A stretch of 64,000 nt of DNA from positions 1-64,000 of the forward strand of contig CACDGO010000001.1 of the NCBI GenBank assembly GCA_902552345.1. The letters run 5' to 3'. The notes under the pieces are model-generated. The model saw only the letters and a list, made by a program, of their open reading frames with translations, made no database searches and had not been told where the DNA came from. Source of the DNA: an uncultured Pelagibacteraceae bacterium (GTDB taxonomy: Bacteria; Pseudomonadota; Alphaproteobacteria; Pelagibacterales; Pelagibacteraceae). The position numbers were made by a program, and so were the translations under genes. Shown one piece after another: positions 41,527 to 50,712 of the stretch. Positions within the stretch are counted from its first letter, which is position 1; every line of letters starts with the position of its first letter.

Positions 41527-42282
41527 TTGCTTTTAAATAATTTTTTCTTTTTATTTATTATTGGCGCAGTAATTGGTAGTTTTTTAAATGTTTGTATATA
41601 CCGATTGCCGAAAAATTTAGATATCGTATCTAAAAGATCCTTTTGTCCCCAATGCAAAAAAAAAATTAAATGGTTTGATAACATCCCTTTAATTTCATTT
41701 TTAATTTTAAAATTAAAATGTCGTTTTTGTAAAAAAAGTATTTCAAATCAATACTTTATAGTGGAATTAGTATCAGCTTTGTTCTTAAGTGCAGCATTAA
41801 GTTTTACATCAAACTTTTTAGACTTGATACTAATAAGCCTAATTTTTTATATTTTTATTGTGATTTTTGTGATTGATATTAAGTATTATATTATTCCTGA
41901 TAGCTTAAATTTTTCTTTAATCCTAATTGGCATCTTAAAAAATTTTTTACCAGCAACGTCATTAAATCTCAATCAAGATATGTTTCAGTCCTTGATAGGA
42001 GGTGCTGCAGGCTATTTATTAATTTGGATTATAATATTCTTATATAAAAAAATAAAAAATGTTGAGGCCATGGGCTTGGGCGATGCTAAATTATTATCAG
42101 GACTTGGATTCATATTTGGTCTTAAATCTATTTTTATAATTTTATTTACAGCATCAATTTTAGGATTGTTGTATTCAATCCCAAAATTATTAAAAGGAAA
42201 AAGCTCCTTGAAAACTGCTATCCCTTTTGGTCCGTTTTTAATTATTGGTACAGTGATTTATTATTTTTACTTAAGCTTATAA
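41527..42282 (+). CDS. pilD: Type IV prepilin peptidase/N-methyltransferase
   Basis: PilD cleaves the leader from prepilins and methylates the new N-terminus at the cytoplasmic membrane. The 251-aa protein has GSFLNVCIYRLP, the zinc-type pairs CPQC and CRFC, and about seven membrane helices. The two catalytic Asp are in VIDIKYYIIPD and GLGDAKLL. It starts at TTG 41527; no ATG fits. It would process all the pilin-like proteins in this island. Confidence 0.94.
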   Translation: MLLNNFFFLFIIGAVIGSFLNVCIYRLPKNLDIVSKRSFCPQCKKKIKWFDNIPLISFLILKLKCRFCKKSISNQYFIVELVSALFLSAALSFTSNFLDLILISLIFYIFIVIFVIDIKYYIIPDSLNFSLILIGILKNFLPATSLNLNQDMFQSLIGGAAGYLLIWIIIFLYKKIKNVEAMGLGDAKLLSGLGFIFGLKSIFIILFTASILGLLYSIPKLLKGKSSLKTAIPFGPFLIIGTVIYYFYLSL

Positions 42283-42285
42283 ACT

Positions 42286-44400
42286 TTAAAATTCCCTATT
42301 AGCCGAAAAGATTAATTCGTTTTCATGACCAAACCCATCTTTCTCACGCCTTTTCATAATGGTTGTAATATTCCATCCATTTTCGAATATCCAATCAAAG
42401 CCTGCTTCTAATTTTATACTTGAACTAAAATGCTTAGAAATGGTGGTGCTATATTGATTAGATGGCGAAGATATGAAATGTCCTTTTAATACAGAGTCCT
42501 CAGTTAAATCTTCATTATAATCAATCTTTAAATGAGGAAGAATTTTTGAATAATCAAAATCAATATTACTAGCTATTTTAAAGCCAACTGAAGCCGATGA
42601 GCTAAACAAATCTCTATCATCAAAACTCATTTTCTCATTACTTGAGCCTGTCTCACTATAACCATCTATTTCAGAGTAACCAAAATTAATTTGCGAATAA
42701 TTATAAATGTTAAAATTTTTATATTGATTTGATAAATTATACTTTAAAGCACCAAATGCATGTCTTGCCTTATTTAAACCAGTAACCCTAGAATTATTAG
42801 AGATATCTACTACTCTATTTGTATGTTGGTCTGTTTCTCCTATGCCAAAAAAAGTATCAACAAAATTTTGGTTATTTACTTTTAGCGTATGATACATCAT
42901 TAGATTCTTTCCGTTTGACGATGATTTTGTACCGTTTGTGCTTACATCTGTAATAATGTCATCAATTCTAAAAGCTAAACCAAATAATGAATTATTATCA
43001 TAATCAATATCTGCACCAATAACAAAACCACTAGAGTCAATTTGTCTTCCAAGCTGATCAGATCTGAAATTAAGAGAGCCTGTATTGATTGATCCAGACG
43101 CCCACCATACCCAATCTTTATATTGAGGATCAGAATTATTTCCGATCATACTTGTTAAATTTGAAGACATATAATCTTTAATATTTATTTTTTCTACAAA
43201 CTCTTTTGAATAGTGTTCAAGTAATCTTTTACTTATATCTTCATTATTAAATTTATCATTTAGTGCAAATTTTAAATCTTGAATTTTTACACTTTGATTA
43301 TTTCCTAACCTTCTATATTGTTCCATTCTTCTTAAAACTGAATTAGTAGATTGGTTTAAAGAACTTTTAATACTTTCATTATGTGCTTCAACAATTCCCT
43401 TTAATTGTTTATCATCAAATGCATCAAATGTACTTTCGCTTGCCTCGATAGAGTTAATGGTTAGAGTTGTTGTACCAGAAATAGTAGCTGATTCTCCAGG
43501 GAGACCTCCGTATTCTATAATGTAAGCAGTTTGAGTGGTAGTATCAGTCGACCTGCCTGGCAAATCATTCCATCTACCACTAGCAGTATAAAATTGACCG
43601 ACTTCTTCTCCACCTGAGTTGTTAGGCTCGCTACCATTCCAATTACTGTAGGAATACCCAACATCAACTGTACATCCAGCAACTTCACCATCACAAAAAT
43701 AAGTTTTGCCTGCCTCTGGTCCTGTTACCCACTGCCAATGACCTTCATTTGTATCTCCTGTTGTTTGATCATTGGCGTCTGAAGCTCCAATCCAAGAGTC
43801 TGCATTAACTTTTGCTTTTATAAAAGCATTTTCACCAGCACTTGTAATTGTTACTAGGTATCCTGTTAATCCTTTGTACGTTGAAGCAGCAGCTAAAGCT
43901 TTTGCCTGTCTCCATGTTTTAGTAGCAGATACTACCTCATAATAATGTCCTGTACCTGAATAATAGTTTGTTCCCGCAGGAGTTACAGCTACCGTTACTG
44001 TTGGTGAACCTGCAGTTCCATCACCTTTAAAAGCCAAAGTTGCTAAAGCTGTATTTATATTAGCTTGCGTTCCTCTAAAACCTATTTCAGTTAAACTATT
44101 ACCATTACAATCTGACGGTTCAGCAGCATTATCTGCGCTGTAGCCACAATACCCTGAAGCTTGTAATAAACTCGAGGTAGTTGTAATTTTTACATTTCCA
44201 TCTGACGCTACCACCGTAACTAACAATGTTCCTGTGAAACCACTTATACTTGGCGTCGTCCCAGAGTCAGCAAGAGTGACAAAGTCTGAAGTATCAGCCG
44301 TTAAACTTGATGGCATCGTAACGGTTTCTGCCAACAAAAACTTAGGACAAATCAAAAAAGTAGCTAATACAGCTTTTATAAAAGTATCTTTAAAATTCAT
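42286..44400 (-). CDS. Autotransporter-like protein with C-type lectin domain
   Basis: Secreted 704-aa protein. A signal peptide (1-24, ending LLAE) is followed by a Ser/Thr-rich beta region, then a C-type lectin-like domain at about 155-300. That domain has TWRQAKALAA, YLVTITSAGEN, SWIGASD, the EPNN loop typical of the carbohydrate/calcium site, and GRWND. A stalk (NSVLRRMEQYRRLG) and a C-terminal barrel of about 290 residues ending in Phe (SANREF) follow. The stalk and barrel resemble the propeller autotransporter at 37998. It is likely an adhesin for sugars or proteins at the cell surface. Its stop is 4 bases from convergent pilD. Confidence 0.78.
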   Translation of the reverse strand: MNFKDTFIKAVLATFLICPKFLLAETVTMPSSLTADTSDFVTLADSGTTPSISGFTGTLLVTVVASDGNVKITTTSSLLQASGYCGYSADNAAEPSDCNGNSLTEIGFRGTQANINTALATLAFKGDGTAGSPTVTVAVTPAGTNYYSGTGHYYEVVSATKTWRQAKALAAASTYKGLTGYLVTITSAGENAFIKAKVNADSWIGASDANDQTTGDTNEGHWQWVTGPEAGKTYFCDGEVAGCTVDVGYSYSNWNGSEPNNSGGEEVGQFYTASGRWNDLPGRSTDTTTQTAYIIEYGGLPGESATISGTTTLTINSIEASESTFDAFDDKQLKGIVEAHNESIKSSLNQSTNSVLRRMEQYRRLGNNQSVKIQDLKFALNDKFNNEDISKRLLEHYSKEFVEKINIKDYMSSNLTSMIGNNSDPQYKDWVWWASGSINTGSLNFRSDQLGRQIDSSGFVIGADIDYDNNSLFGLAFRIDDIITDVSTNGTKSSSNGKNLMMYHTLKVNNQNFVDTFFGIGETDQHTNRVVDISNNSRVTGLNKARHAFGALKYNLSNQYKNFNIYNYSQINFGYSEIDGYSETGSSNEKMSFDDRDLFSSSASVGFKIASNIDFDYSKILPHLKIDYNEDLTEDSVLKGHFISSPSNQYSTTISKHFSSSIKLEAGFDWIFENGWNITTIMKRREKDGFGHENELIFSANREF

Positions 44401-44421
44401 AAAAAAAAATTTATAGCCATT

Positions 44422-44450
44422 TTTATATATTTATGGAAGAAAACAACCAA
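44422..44450 (-). promoter_or_regulatory. Promoter of the lectin autotransporter gene
   Basis: On the minus strand, TTGGTT (44445-44450), a 17-base spacer and TATAAA (44422-44427) lie 21 bases before the ATG. The surrounding 118-base gap to the PilY1-like gene holds nothing else I can identify. Confidence 0.35.
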
Positions 44451-44518
44451 AAATTTATTAAAGTAAAACCTCAATTATTTGTTATAAACTGCGCTATTTA
44501 GGACTAACTGATATGATT

Positions 44519-47500
44519 TTAATCAATTTCTTTCCAATATTGGTTCTGAACAGCTCCACCTGTACTAGTTGCCTGAGACTTACCAGTTATCAGGTTATCA
44601 GTTGCAGTAAATCCTGAAATATTATCTTTAGCATTACCTGCAATACCTATGTAAAGGTTATCACCTTGTACAACTACTTTCGATAACACTCCAGATCCAA
44701 GTTCGATATTTAATAGTGAGCTACCACAGAGAGTATCATAAGCTGTTAAAATAGCCTTTCCAGTAGTACATGAATTTGCTCCTTTAGAAGGCTCATAGAT
44801 TGGAAAATAAACTCTATCTTTATCTACAGTCGGTTCCGCTGTTAATTTTTGCTTATTAACAAGATTGACATACCAGCCAAGTTTATCGCTTGGTACAGGG
44901 CATTGAGAATTAGTACATTTAGATATATTGCCCACTGGCGATACATTTACAAAATTTGGAAAATCTTTATCTTTAATCCCAAACAATCTATTTTGAATTT
45001 GATCAGAGTCTTCTCTAAGTTTTTGTGTATTTCCAGTTCCAAAGTATAACCACAAATTATTATCATTATTAATTGTGGCACTCGATTTTGTATAAATATA
45101 TCTTCCATTGCTTGAAGTTGTCTCAGCATCAAATAAAGTAGTTGTGCTAATATTTTCTTTAATTGCTAAATAACTTGGGCTACTCGAATTGAAGTCTATT
45201 GAATAATTCTCGGTTAAATTAATTTTTGTAATTTTTCCTTCAAGGTCGTTTGCATAAATTAATGCACCATTGTAAGTTGCTTTGCCAGTACCATCAGCAG
45301 TAATAACATTTAAATCTGCAGGCAATCCATTCACGACGTCATTACCCAATCTTCTAAACGTAACATTACCAGTATCAGGCTTAGGAGGGCCTCCATTACG
45401 GGTATTTGGCCAAGGCTCATCGAATTCTACATAATCTACGCATACTAAGTTCCCAACAGGTTTAAAGGCAATGGTATGTGATACAACTGGAGTAAATTCA
45501 GCATTTATACTTTCATTCTTGTTTGGGTCGTAACAAACATTGTCATTCCATCCAGGAGTTGTCCCAAAATCAGGATCTTTATCAGTATAACTAACTTGTG
45601 CGGATACTGTAAAAAATCTATTTTCTTCATTAGTAGACGGATCTTCTACTAATGTTGCAGTTCGTTTGAATAAAGAACCTGTCCAAGCATATGCAGATTC
45701 TTTTTTATCCTCAATATCTATCACTTTTAATACTCTTCCTTCATTCTCTATATCTACAACAAAAACTGCAGAGCCGATGTCTGGATTTACTGTTCCATTA
45801 TATCCACCACCAAAAACTGCTACCCATTTATCTGTTGGATTATTTTGCCCATCATTTGAACTATCAACTTTGATCCTGATTATTCGGGGTGTAGACCATG
45901 TCTCGCCCAGTTTACGATAATCGAATTCAGGATTAATAGTTCCACTTGAGTAAGAAAAATCATTAATTGAACTATCACTATCCCAATGAGTTATAACTTT
46001 ATTAATAGGATCATTTTTAATTGAAAAAATTTGCCTTGGATCTTCTAAATTTGTTATATCTAAAGCAAAAAATCCGCTACCTCCAGCACCAAAGCCACTC
46101 AATAAAATGGTTCTCCATCTTGGATTATTTATATTGTCATTAGGTGTATCATCAAAAAAGATATCTTTTACTACTGGAGAGCTATCTATACCATAAATTG
46201 GATTAGTCGCGTTTGCCTTTGCAGAGGGAATTCTTGATAAATTTTCCATTATTGCAGGTGGAATAAATCCCCATAGCTCTTCACCATTTGCATTATTATC
46301 TGTTTTGAATAAATGTAAAATTCCATTATTTGCTCCAGCAATGATAACTTCTTCTCGATTGCTACAATTTACACCGCAATCGTTCGATGCTTTAAAGTTT
46401 TCGTAATTATTTTGAACTCTGTAGTACGCATCGGTTTTATCAAAATTTGATACTGCAGAAACAGCTGTCGAAGCTTCAGGAGGACCAACAACAATCAAAT
46501 TAGAATGATAAATATCAGCTAGTTTATGAATGTTATCAGAAGTATCGCCGTCACCATCTTGGTCATAAGTATCCACACCTCTGATAAAGTTTATTAAATT
46601 ATCAATTTCAGTGTCACTTGGCGAGGATTGAGGATATATCAAAGCTCTTATCTCATCTCTGTTGGTTGTAGTAAAATTATTTAAATTGGAATTTGATAAT
46701 CCAGCTGTCCAAATCCTTCTCGAAGAAGTTCTATTGTTCAGTGTCTCTGCCGCATCCCATTGCGTAGCACCGAATGTCCCATTTTCATTGAGCTGATATT
46801 TTTTGACACTTCCTTCCCATTGTTTATTACTTGCGTATTCAAAAGTTGCTTGATAAACAAAATCTCCTTTTTGAACATCTGACATGACCGCAGGAGTAGT
46901 AAAAGTTAATCTGCCCGAGATCGCCTGTTTTATTGCGTCTGTTAAGGTTGCTAAAAGATCAGCTTCATTGTCGGCAAATAAAGGTGCAGTTGTTCCCCCT
47001 GCAACTGCTGTTGAAATATAATTCGATTGACTACCAGTTAATGCGAAACCAACCATAAATGTTTTTACTAATTTACCTTTGTCTTTGGTTCTTAAACTAT
47101 TCAATTCATTAATCACTTTCTGATTATTATTCCATTGTCCATCACTTATAAAAATAATATAATTTTGAGTACATTCTTGGCCGTAGTTTGGAGGAATTGG
47201 AAATTGTTGCCCACTTCTCATTCTCTGACCAGTCCAATACCTATTTGCCTCAGCAAGTGCATACTCTGGCTCAGTTCCACCAATGTGTCTTACTCTTCTT
47301 ACTTGATTAAAAATTTGCCTAGCACCATTCTCGCTAATGGGTACAATCATATTAGTACGATTTCTATTATTGGATCCCCACTGCATTAAACCAAAATTTG
47401 CTCCTGAAGTTAGATCTGTGTTAGAAACAATTTTTCTTATAACGTCTTTTGCTGCGTCGAGACGTTTCTTAGCTCTACCACCACCTATTTGAAATTGTAA

Positions 47501-48424
47501 AGTCCCGGCATTATTGTATTTAAGAAGTCGATTTTTTCTAAAATCTGCAACATAACTATTATCACTAGTATCTAAATGAACTCCGTATGGGTAGCTATAT
47601 CCAGATGCAACTTGACTTAAATATGAAAGACTCGAATTATATTTTCTTAAGCTATGCGTAACTGTTCCAAAAATATTTCCATTACTATCGTAATCTGCAT
47701 CAAAAGATACTCTATCTCTAGGTGAAGAACGCGCGAAACTTAAATTACTTCCAGAGACATTAAACTCTGTAAATCGTCTACCTCCGTATCGTGAATGTGC
47801 ATTTGCAACAACTAACTTATTACCAGCATTGTTCAAAGACATACCAAAACCCCAACTTACTACAGAAGCACCAAAACTTTGATAACCTAAATCACTAAAA
47901 TTATTTCTGTCTAACTTTCCAATTTGTCTGGTGTTATTAGAGTAGAAAATATAATTATCGTTAACAGCAATACCTTGTGGATATAAATTGATAGCAACAT
48001 TTTTGATACAATTTCCCTCAAGATCAAGCACTTTAATTCTTCTATTAAAATAATCTGCTATATAAATTTGATCGTTATAAATAGCGAACTGCCTTGCACC
48101 GTTCCATCTTGTACAATTATTTGGACCACCTACTCCTCCAAAGTCTCTTAGATAATTTCCTGAACTATCAAAAGCTTTCATTCTGCCGTATCCATATTCC
48201 AAGACAAAGATATTTCCTGAGCTGTCGGTCTGAACATCAATTGGCTGGATCAGTCCTGCCTTTACTGGCAATGCTATTCGCATACTTCCAGAATTGTCTA
48301 ACATAATTAGTATGTTTGCAGGAATATCAGAGGTTCCAGTCCCAGGAGGTGGATTCTTAGCGTATAGCTTTATATTAAATAATAAAAAAATTATTATAAA
48401 AATTACTGTTGAGACTCTGACCAT
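44519..48424 (-). CDS. pilY1: PilY1-like pilus tip/assembly protein with NHL propeller inserted in its vWA domain
   Basis: Secreted protein of about 1301 aa. After a signal peptide (1-22, ending KLYA) a von Willebrand A domain begins with the MIDAS motif DNSGS at 43-47. It is interrupted at about 55-315 by NHL-type repeats (e.g. GNIFVLEYGYGRMKAFDSSG, QIYIADYFNRRIKVLD). It then resumes (KKRLDAAKDVIRKIV, GGTEPEYALAEA, IIFISDG). The C-terminal half is the PilY1/PilC propeller, with GANNGILHLF, ELWGFIPPA and a calcium-loop-like DQDGDGDTSDN. PilY1 proteins sit at the pilus tip and promote pilus extension and adhesion. I use the ATG at 48424; a TTG at 48445 would add seven residues. It is the last gene of the leftward pilus operon. 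Confidence 0.88.
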   Translation of the reverse strand: MVRVSTVIFIIIFLLFNIKLYAKNPPPGTGTSDIPANILIMLDNSGSMRIALPVKAGLIQPIDVQTDSSGNIFVLEYGYGRMKAFDSSGNYLRDFGGVGGPNNCTRWNGARQFAIYNDQIYIADYFNRRIKVLDLEGNCIKNVAINLYPQGIAVNDNYIFYSNNTRQIGKLDRNNFSDLGYQSFGASVVSWGFGMSLNNAGNKLVVANAHSRYGGRRFTEFNVSGSNLSFARSSPRDRVSFDADYDSNGNIFGTVTHSLRKYNSSLSYLSQVASGYSYPYGVHLDTSDNSYVADFRKNRLLKYNNAGTLQFQIGGGRAKKRLDAAKDVIRKIVSNTDLTSGANFGLMQWGSNNRNRTNMIVPISENGARQIFNQVRRVRHIGGTEPEYALAEANRYWTGQRMRSGQQFPIPPNYGQECTQNYIIFISDGQWNNNQKVINELNSLRTKDKGKLVKTFMVGFALTGSQSNYISTAVAGGTTAPLFADNEADLLATLTDAIKQAISGRLTFTTPAVMSDVQKGDFVYQATFEYASNKQWEGSVKKYQLNENGTFGATQWDAAETLNNRTSSRRIWTAGLSNSNLNNFTTTNRDEIRALIYPQSSPSDTEIDNLINFIRGVDTYDQDGDGDTSDNIHKLADIYHSNLIVVGPPEASTAVSAVSNFDKTDAYYRVQNNYENFKASNDCGVNCSNREEVIIAGANNGILHLFKTDNNANGEELWGFIPPAIMENLSRIPSAKANATNPIYGIDSSPVVKDIFFDDTPNDNINNPRWRTILLSGFGAGGSGFFALDITNLEDPRQIFSIKNDPINKVITHWDSDSSINDFSYSSGTINPEFDYRKLGETWSTPRIIRIKVDSSNDGQNNPTDKWVAVFGGGYNGTVNPDIGSAVFVVDIENEGRVLKVIDIEDKKESAYAWTGSLFKRTATLVEDPSTNEENRFFTVSAQVSYTDKDPDFGTTPGWNDNVCYDPNKNESINAEFTPVVSHTIAFKPVGNLVCVDYVEFDEPWPNTRNGGPPKPDTGNVTFRRLGNDVVNGLPADLNVITADGTGKATYNGALIYANDLEGKITKINLTENYSIDFNSSSPSYLAIKENISTTTLFDAETTSSNGRYIYTKSSATINNDNNLWLYFGTGNTQKLREDSDQIQNRLFGIKDKDFPNFVNVSPVGNISKCTNSQCPVPSDKLGWYVNLVNKQKLTAEPTVDKDRVYFPIYEPSKGANSCTTGKAILTAYDTLCGSSLLNIELGSGVLSKVVVQGDNLYIGIAGNAKDNISGFTATDNLITGKSQATSTGGAVQNQYWKEID

Positions 48425-48921
48425 TCTGCAACTTTCCCTCTCCAATCATAAAGTTTTTGTAAGTATAATACGTTACTAATCTCAAGCACTTCTGCTGGCC
48501 CCACTTCAGTATCTGCACGTACATACAAAATTAAATTATTTCCTATTTCCCAAGTATGACTTCCAAACCAGTCTTTCTTACTTTTTCCTTTTGGTAAATT
48601 AAACTTGCCGTATTTATTCATTGTAAAATCCATTATTGCAGTGTCATTAACGTATGCTCTCCTTAAAGTTATTAATACCAGCTGATTATCTACAAAAAGA
48701 TATTCAATCATTGTATTTTCAATTGATTTATTATTAGGACAAACTACATTTGAAGGGATTATTATTGATTCTCCATTAAAATCATCTTTTATGGGTAAAG
48801 CAAATTGATTTTCTAAAAACTTATCGGGTTTGTCCCCAAAGTTTACAAAAGTTAGATCACACGCAAAGCTTATTTTTGATCCTAAACAAAATATAAGAAT
48901 TGTAAAAAATAATTTTTTCAT
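48403..48921 (-). CDS. Secreted protein of unknown function in the minor-pilin operon
   Basis: I do not recognise this 172-aa protein. It has a signal peptide (1-20, ending ISFA) and then a Cys at residue 21 and one near 62 (VVCPNN). The mature part is mixed alpha/beta, with the segment GKSKKDWFGSHTWEIGNNLILYV and an acidic/Trp-rich end (YDWRGKVAEWSESQQ). Position between pilX- and pilY1-like genes, overlapping pilY1 by about 22 bases and following pilX directly, suggests a periplasmic helper of the pilus. Function is otherwise unknown. Confidence 0.65.
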   Translation of the reverse strand: MKKLFFTILIFCLGSKISFACDLTFVNFGDKPDKFLENQFALPIKDDFNGESIIIPSNVVCPNNKSIENTMIEYLFVDNQLVLITLRRAYVNDTAIMDFTMNKYGKFNLPKGKSKKDWFGSHTWEIGNNLILYVRADTEVGPAEVLEISNVLYLQKLYDWRGKVAEWSESQQ

Positions 48922-49536
48922 TTAGTTCACCAATGTTATTGTCGATTGCAATACTGTAATCACATTACTATTTGCATTACATGAAGATTTATTTGAATCG
49001 CAACCACATGAATAAATATTATAATATGTTGCTGTAGATGTACCTGTATTTTTATAAGTTGTTCCTTGAGAAATATCACCGCCTGTGGCACCCGAAACGG
49101 TTTGTATGATTGGAGTTTGAGTATTACCATTAGCATCTGGTGTTAGGGTAATAAAATATTCATAACTATAGTCAGATAATTTATTTTCACCCGCAATGAG
49201 CTCACTCAAATCTTTTTTTTCAACGTAATCTTTAACAGCTTTAGGATTTGACAATTCTGGAAAAAAAGCTGTCTTACAAAAGCTTAGTTGGTTATTTGGA
49301 TCACTACCGATAGATAAATTAGTTTGATTGCTTAACCATTTCTTAGCTTCTGTAATACCTGTCTCAGCTGCATAAAATGTTTGTTGTTTGACATTTAGAT
49401 TTCCATTTCGTTTATGATCTCCCGCAGCTATAACCATTAAAGTCGCGCCCATTAAAGACATTGCTACAAGCATTAATAATGCCAAAGCTATTGCAAAACC
49501 TCTTTCGTTTTTTCTTTTTTTATAATTTAACGACAT
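48922..49536 (-). CDS. pilX: PilX-like minor pilin
   Basis: 204-aa protein with the PilX N-terminal signature: basic leader, RGFAIALALLMLVAMSLMG helix, then QQTFYAAETGITEAKKWL, which is the hallmark AAExG segment. The C-terminal half has four Cys (CGCDSNKSSC). In other bacteria PilX forms the initiating tip complex with FimT/FimU, PilV, PilW and PilY1. All of these are present in this operon. It overlaps pilW by 17 bases. Confidence 0.85.
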   Translation of the reverse strand: MSLNYKKRKNERGFAIALALLMLVAMSLMGATLMVIAAGDHKRNGNLNVKQQTFYAAETGITEAKKWLSNQTNLSIGSDPNNQLSFCKTAFFPELSNPKAVKDYVEKKDLSELIAGENKLSDYSYEYFITLTPDANGNTQTPIIQTVSGATGGDISQGTTYKNTGTSTATYYNIYSCGCDSNKSSCNANSNVITVLQSTITLVN

Positions 49537-50254
49537 TTCTTAAATATACACTTATATAAAAAGTTTCTCTTAAATATTTATCTCTTTTAGTAAAATTACC
49601 TGCGGTCCCACCATTTAACATATCAAAAGAAATTGGATTCTTTAATAATTCATTAGGCGATCTAACTGTTATATAGACTTCTGCGGTATGAACTTTTGAT
49701 TGATTATCTGAACCAACAGCAACATTATTAACTCTATTTCCATTTTGATCATTAAAAAATACCTGAAAATCAGTTGCTTTTGAGACAATGGTTATGGGCT
49801 CGCAATTTTTTTGAGTATCAAATCTTTGACAATTCATTCTCATTGGATTGCGAACTGGGTTTTCTATCATTTCTCTTACTAAATAAGTGTCACCTGAACT
49901 ATCTTTTTTTAAGAAGTATTGAACCTCTATCCTATCTCTTGCAGATGTATTATACCAAATTCTGAGTTTATCACCTTTGCTTCCACCAAAATCGTCTATT
50001 TTTTCAATCCATCTATCCCAAGTCTGTCCAGATGTTGCTTCGTAATTCATATTTTTATATCCAGCATTTCTCAAATCTTTTGCTACCATTTGTAATGATG
50101 ATCTTCCTGATTGGCTCATTTTAGCTTTATCAGTAATTTTTTGGTAAGTGTTATTAAAAAATATATACGAATAAGTGATAGCAAGTATTGAGATAGCCCC
50201 AATGACTGTAGCTATTAATGCCTCAATTAAAGAAAACGCTTTTGCTGCTTTCAT
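49520..50254 (-). CDS. pilW: PilW-like minor pilin
   Basis: 244-aa prepilin with leader MKAAKA and cleavage motif A/FSLIEALIA, a long hydrophobic helix, then the PilW-type segment SGRSSLQMVAKDLRNAGYKN. The C-terminal part is beta-rich (TAEVYITVRS). It overlaps pilV by 4 bases on one side and pilX by 17 on the other, so the minor pilins are translated in tight coupling. Residue -1 is Ala instead of the usual Gly. Confidence 0.83.
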   Translation of the reverse strand: MKAAKAFSLIEALIATVIGAISILAITYSYIFFNNTYQKITDKAKMSQSGRSSLQMVAKDLRNAGYKNMNYEATSGQTWDRWIEKIDDFGGSKGDKLRIWYNTSARDRIEVQYFLKKDSSGDTYLVREMIENPVRNPMRMNCQRFDTQKNCEPITIVSKATDFQVFFNDQNGNRVNNVAVGSDNQSKVHTAEVYITVRSPNELLKNPISFDMLNGGTAGNFTKRDKYLRETFYISVYLRNVVKL

Positions 50255-50712
50255 TTTACAACCACTCCAATAAACTTTTCTTTTTTACCTCTATTAGATT
50301 TAAATTTAAATTTTACTGAAGTTCTGTCGGATCCTGAAGTAATCGTAGCTTCTTTTGTGTCTAGCTGATCACAAGGTAGCTTTTTAAACTGATTATTTAT
50401 CTTAAGTTGATTTTCTTGCATAAAATGTTTTGCCCATTTTACTTTTGCTTTTTCAGCAAGTGTGCCTGTTGCATTATAATTTTTTGTACATTGTTGAGAG
50501 TAGTTGTAATTGGATGCATTATTAGAGTCTCCAATAATATCTTCTACTGCGGTTTCAGATAGAAAATTAATTTTATTAGCATCAATAGACCTATCAATAG
50601 AAGTTGTTGCAAAACTAATCATTTGATTAACCCCAATGAAACCAATACCAACTATTACTAGACAAACTAAAGACTCTATTAAACTAATACCCTTTATCTT
50701 GTTTTTATCCAT
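50251..50712 (-). CDS. pilV: PilV-like minor pilin
   Basis: 153-aa prepilin with leader MDKNKIKG and cleavage motif G/ISLIESLVCLVIVGIG, typical of PilV. The rest is a short globular region with Cys pairs (QQC and LPCDQL). It lies between the FimT-like gene (19-base overlap) and pilW (4-base overlap). Assignment rests on N-terminus and order; pilins diverge fast beyond the first helix. Confidence 0.8.
   Translation of the reverse strand: MDKNKIKGISLIESLVCLVIVGIGFIGVNQMISFATTSIDRSIDANKINFLSETAVEDIIGDSNNASNYNYSQQCTKNYNATGTLAEKAKVKWAKHFMQENQLKINNQFKKLPCDQLDTKEATITSGSDRTSVKFKFKSNRGKKEKFIGVVVK

Noticed and set aside
44849-48479. Several plus-strand ORFs of 60-84 codons opposite pilY1
   Set aside because: They are antisense shadows of a well-supported 1300-residue gene and have no start signals or family resemblance.
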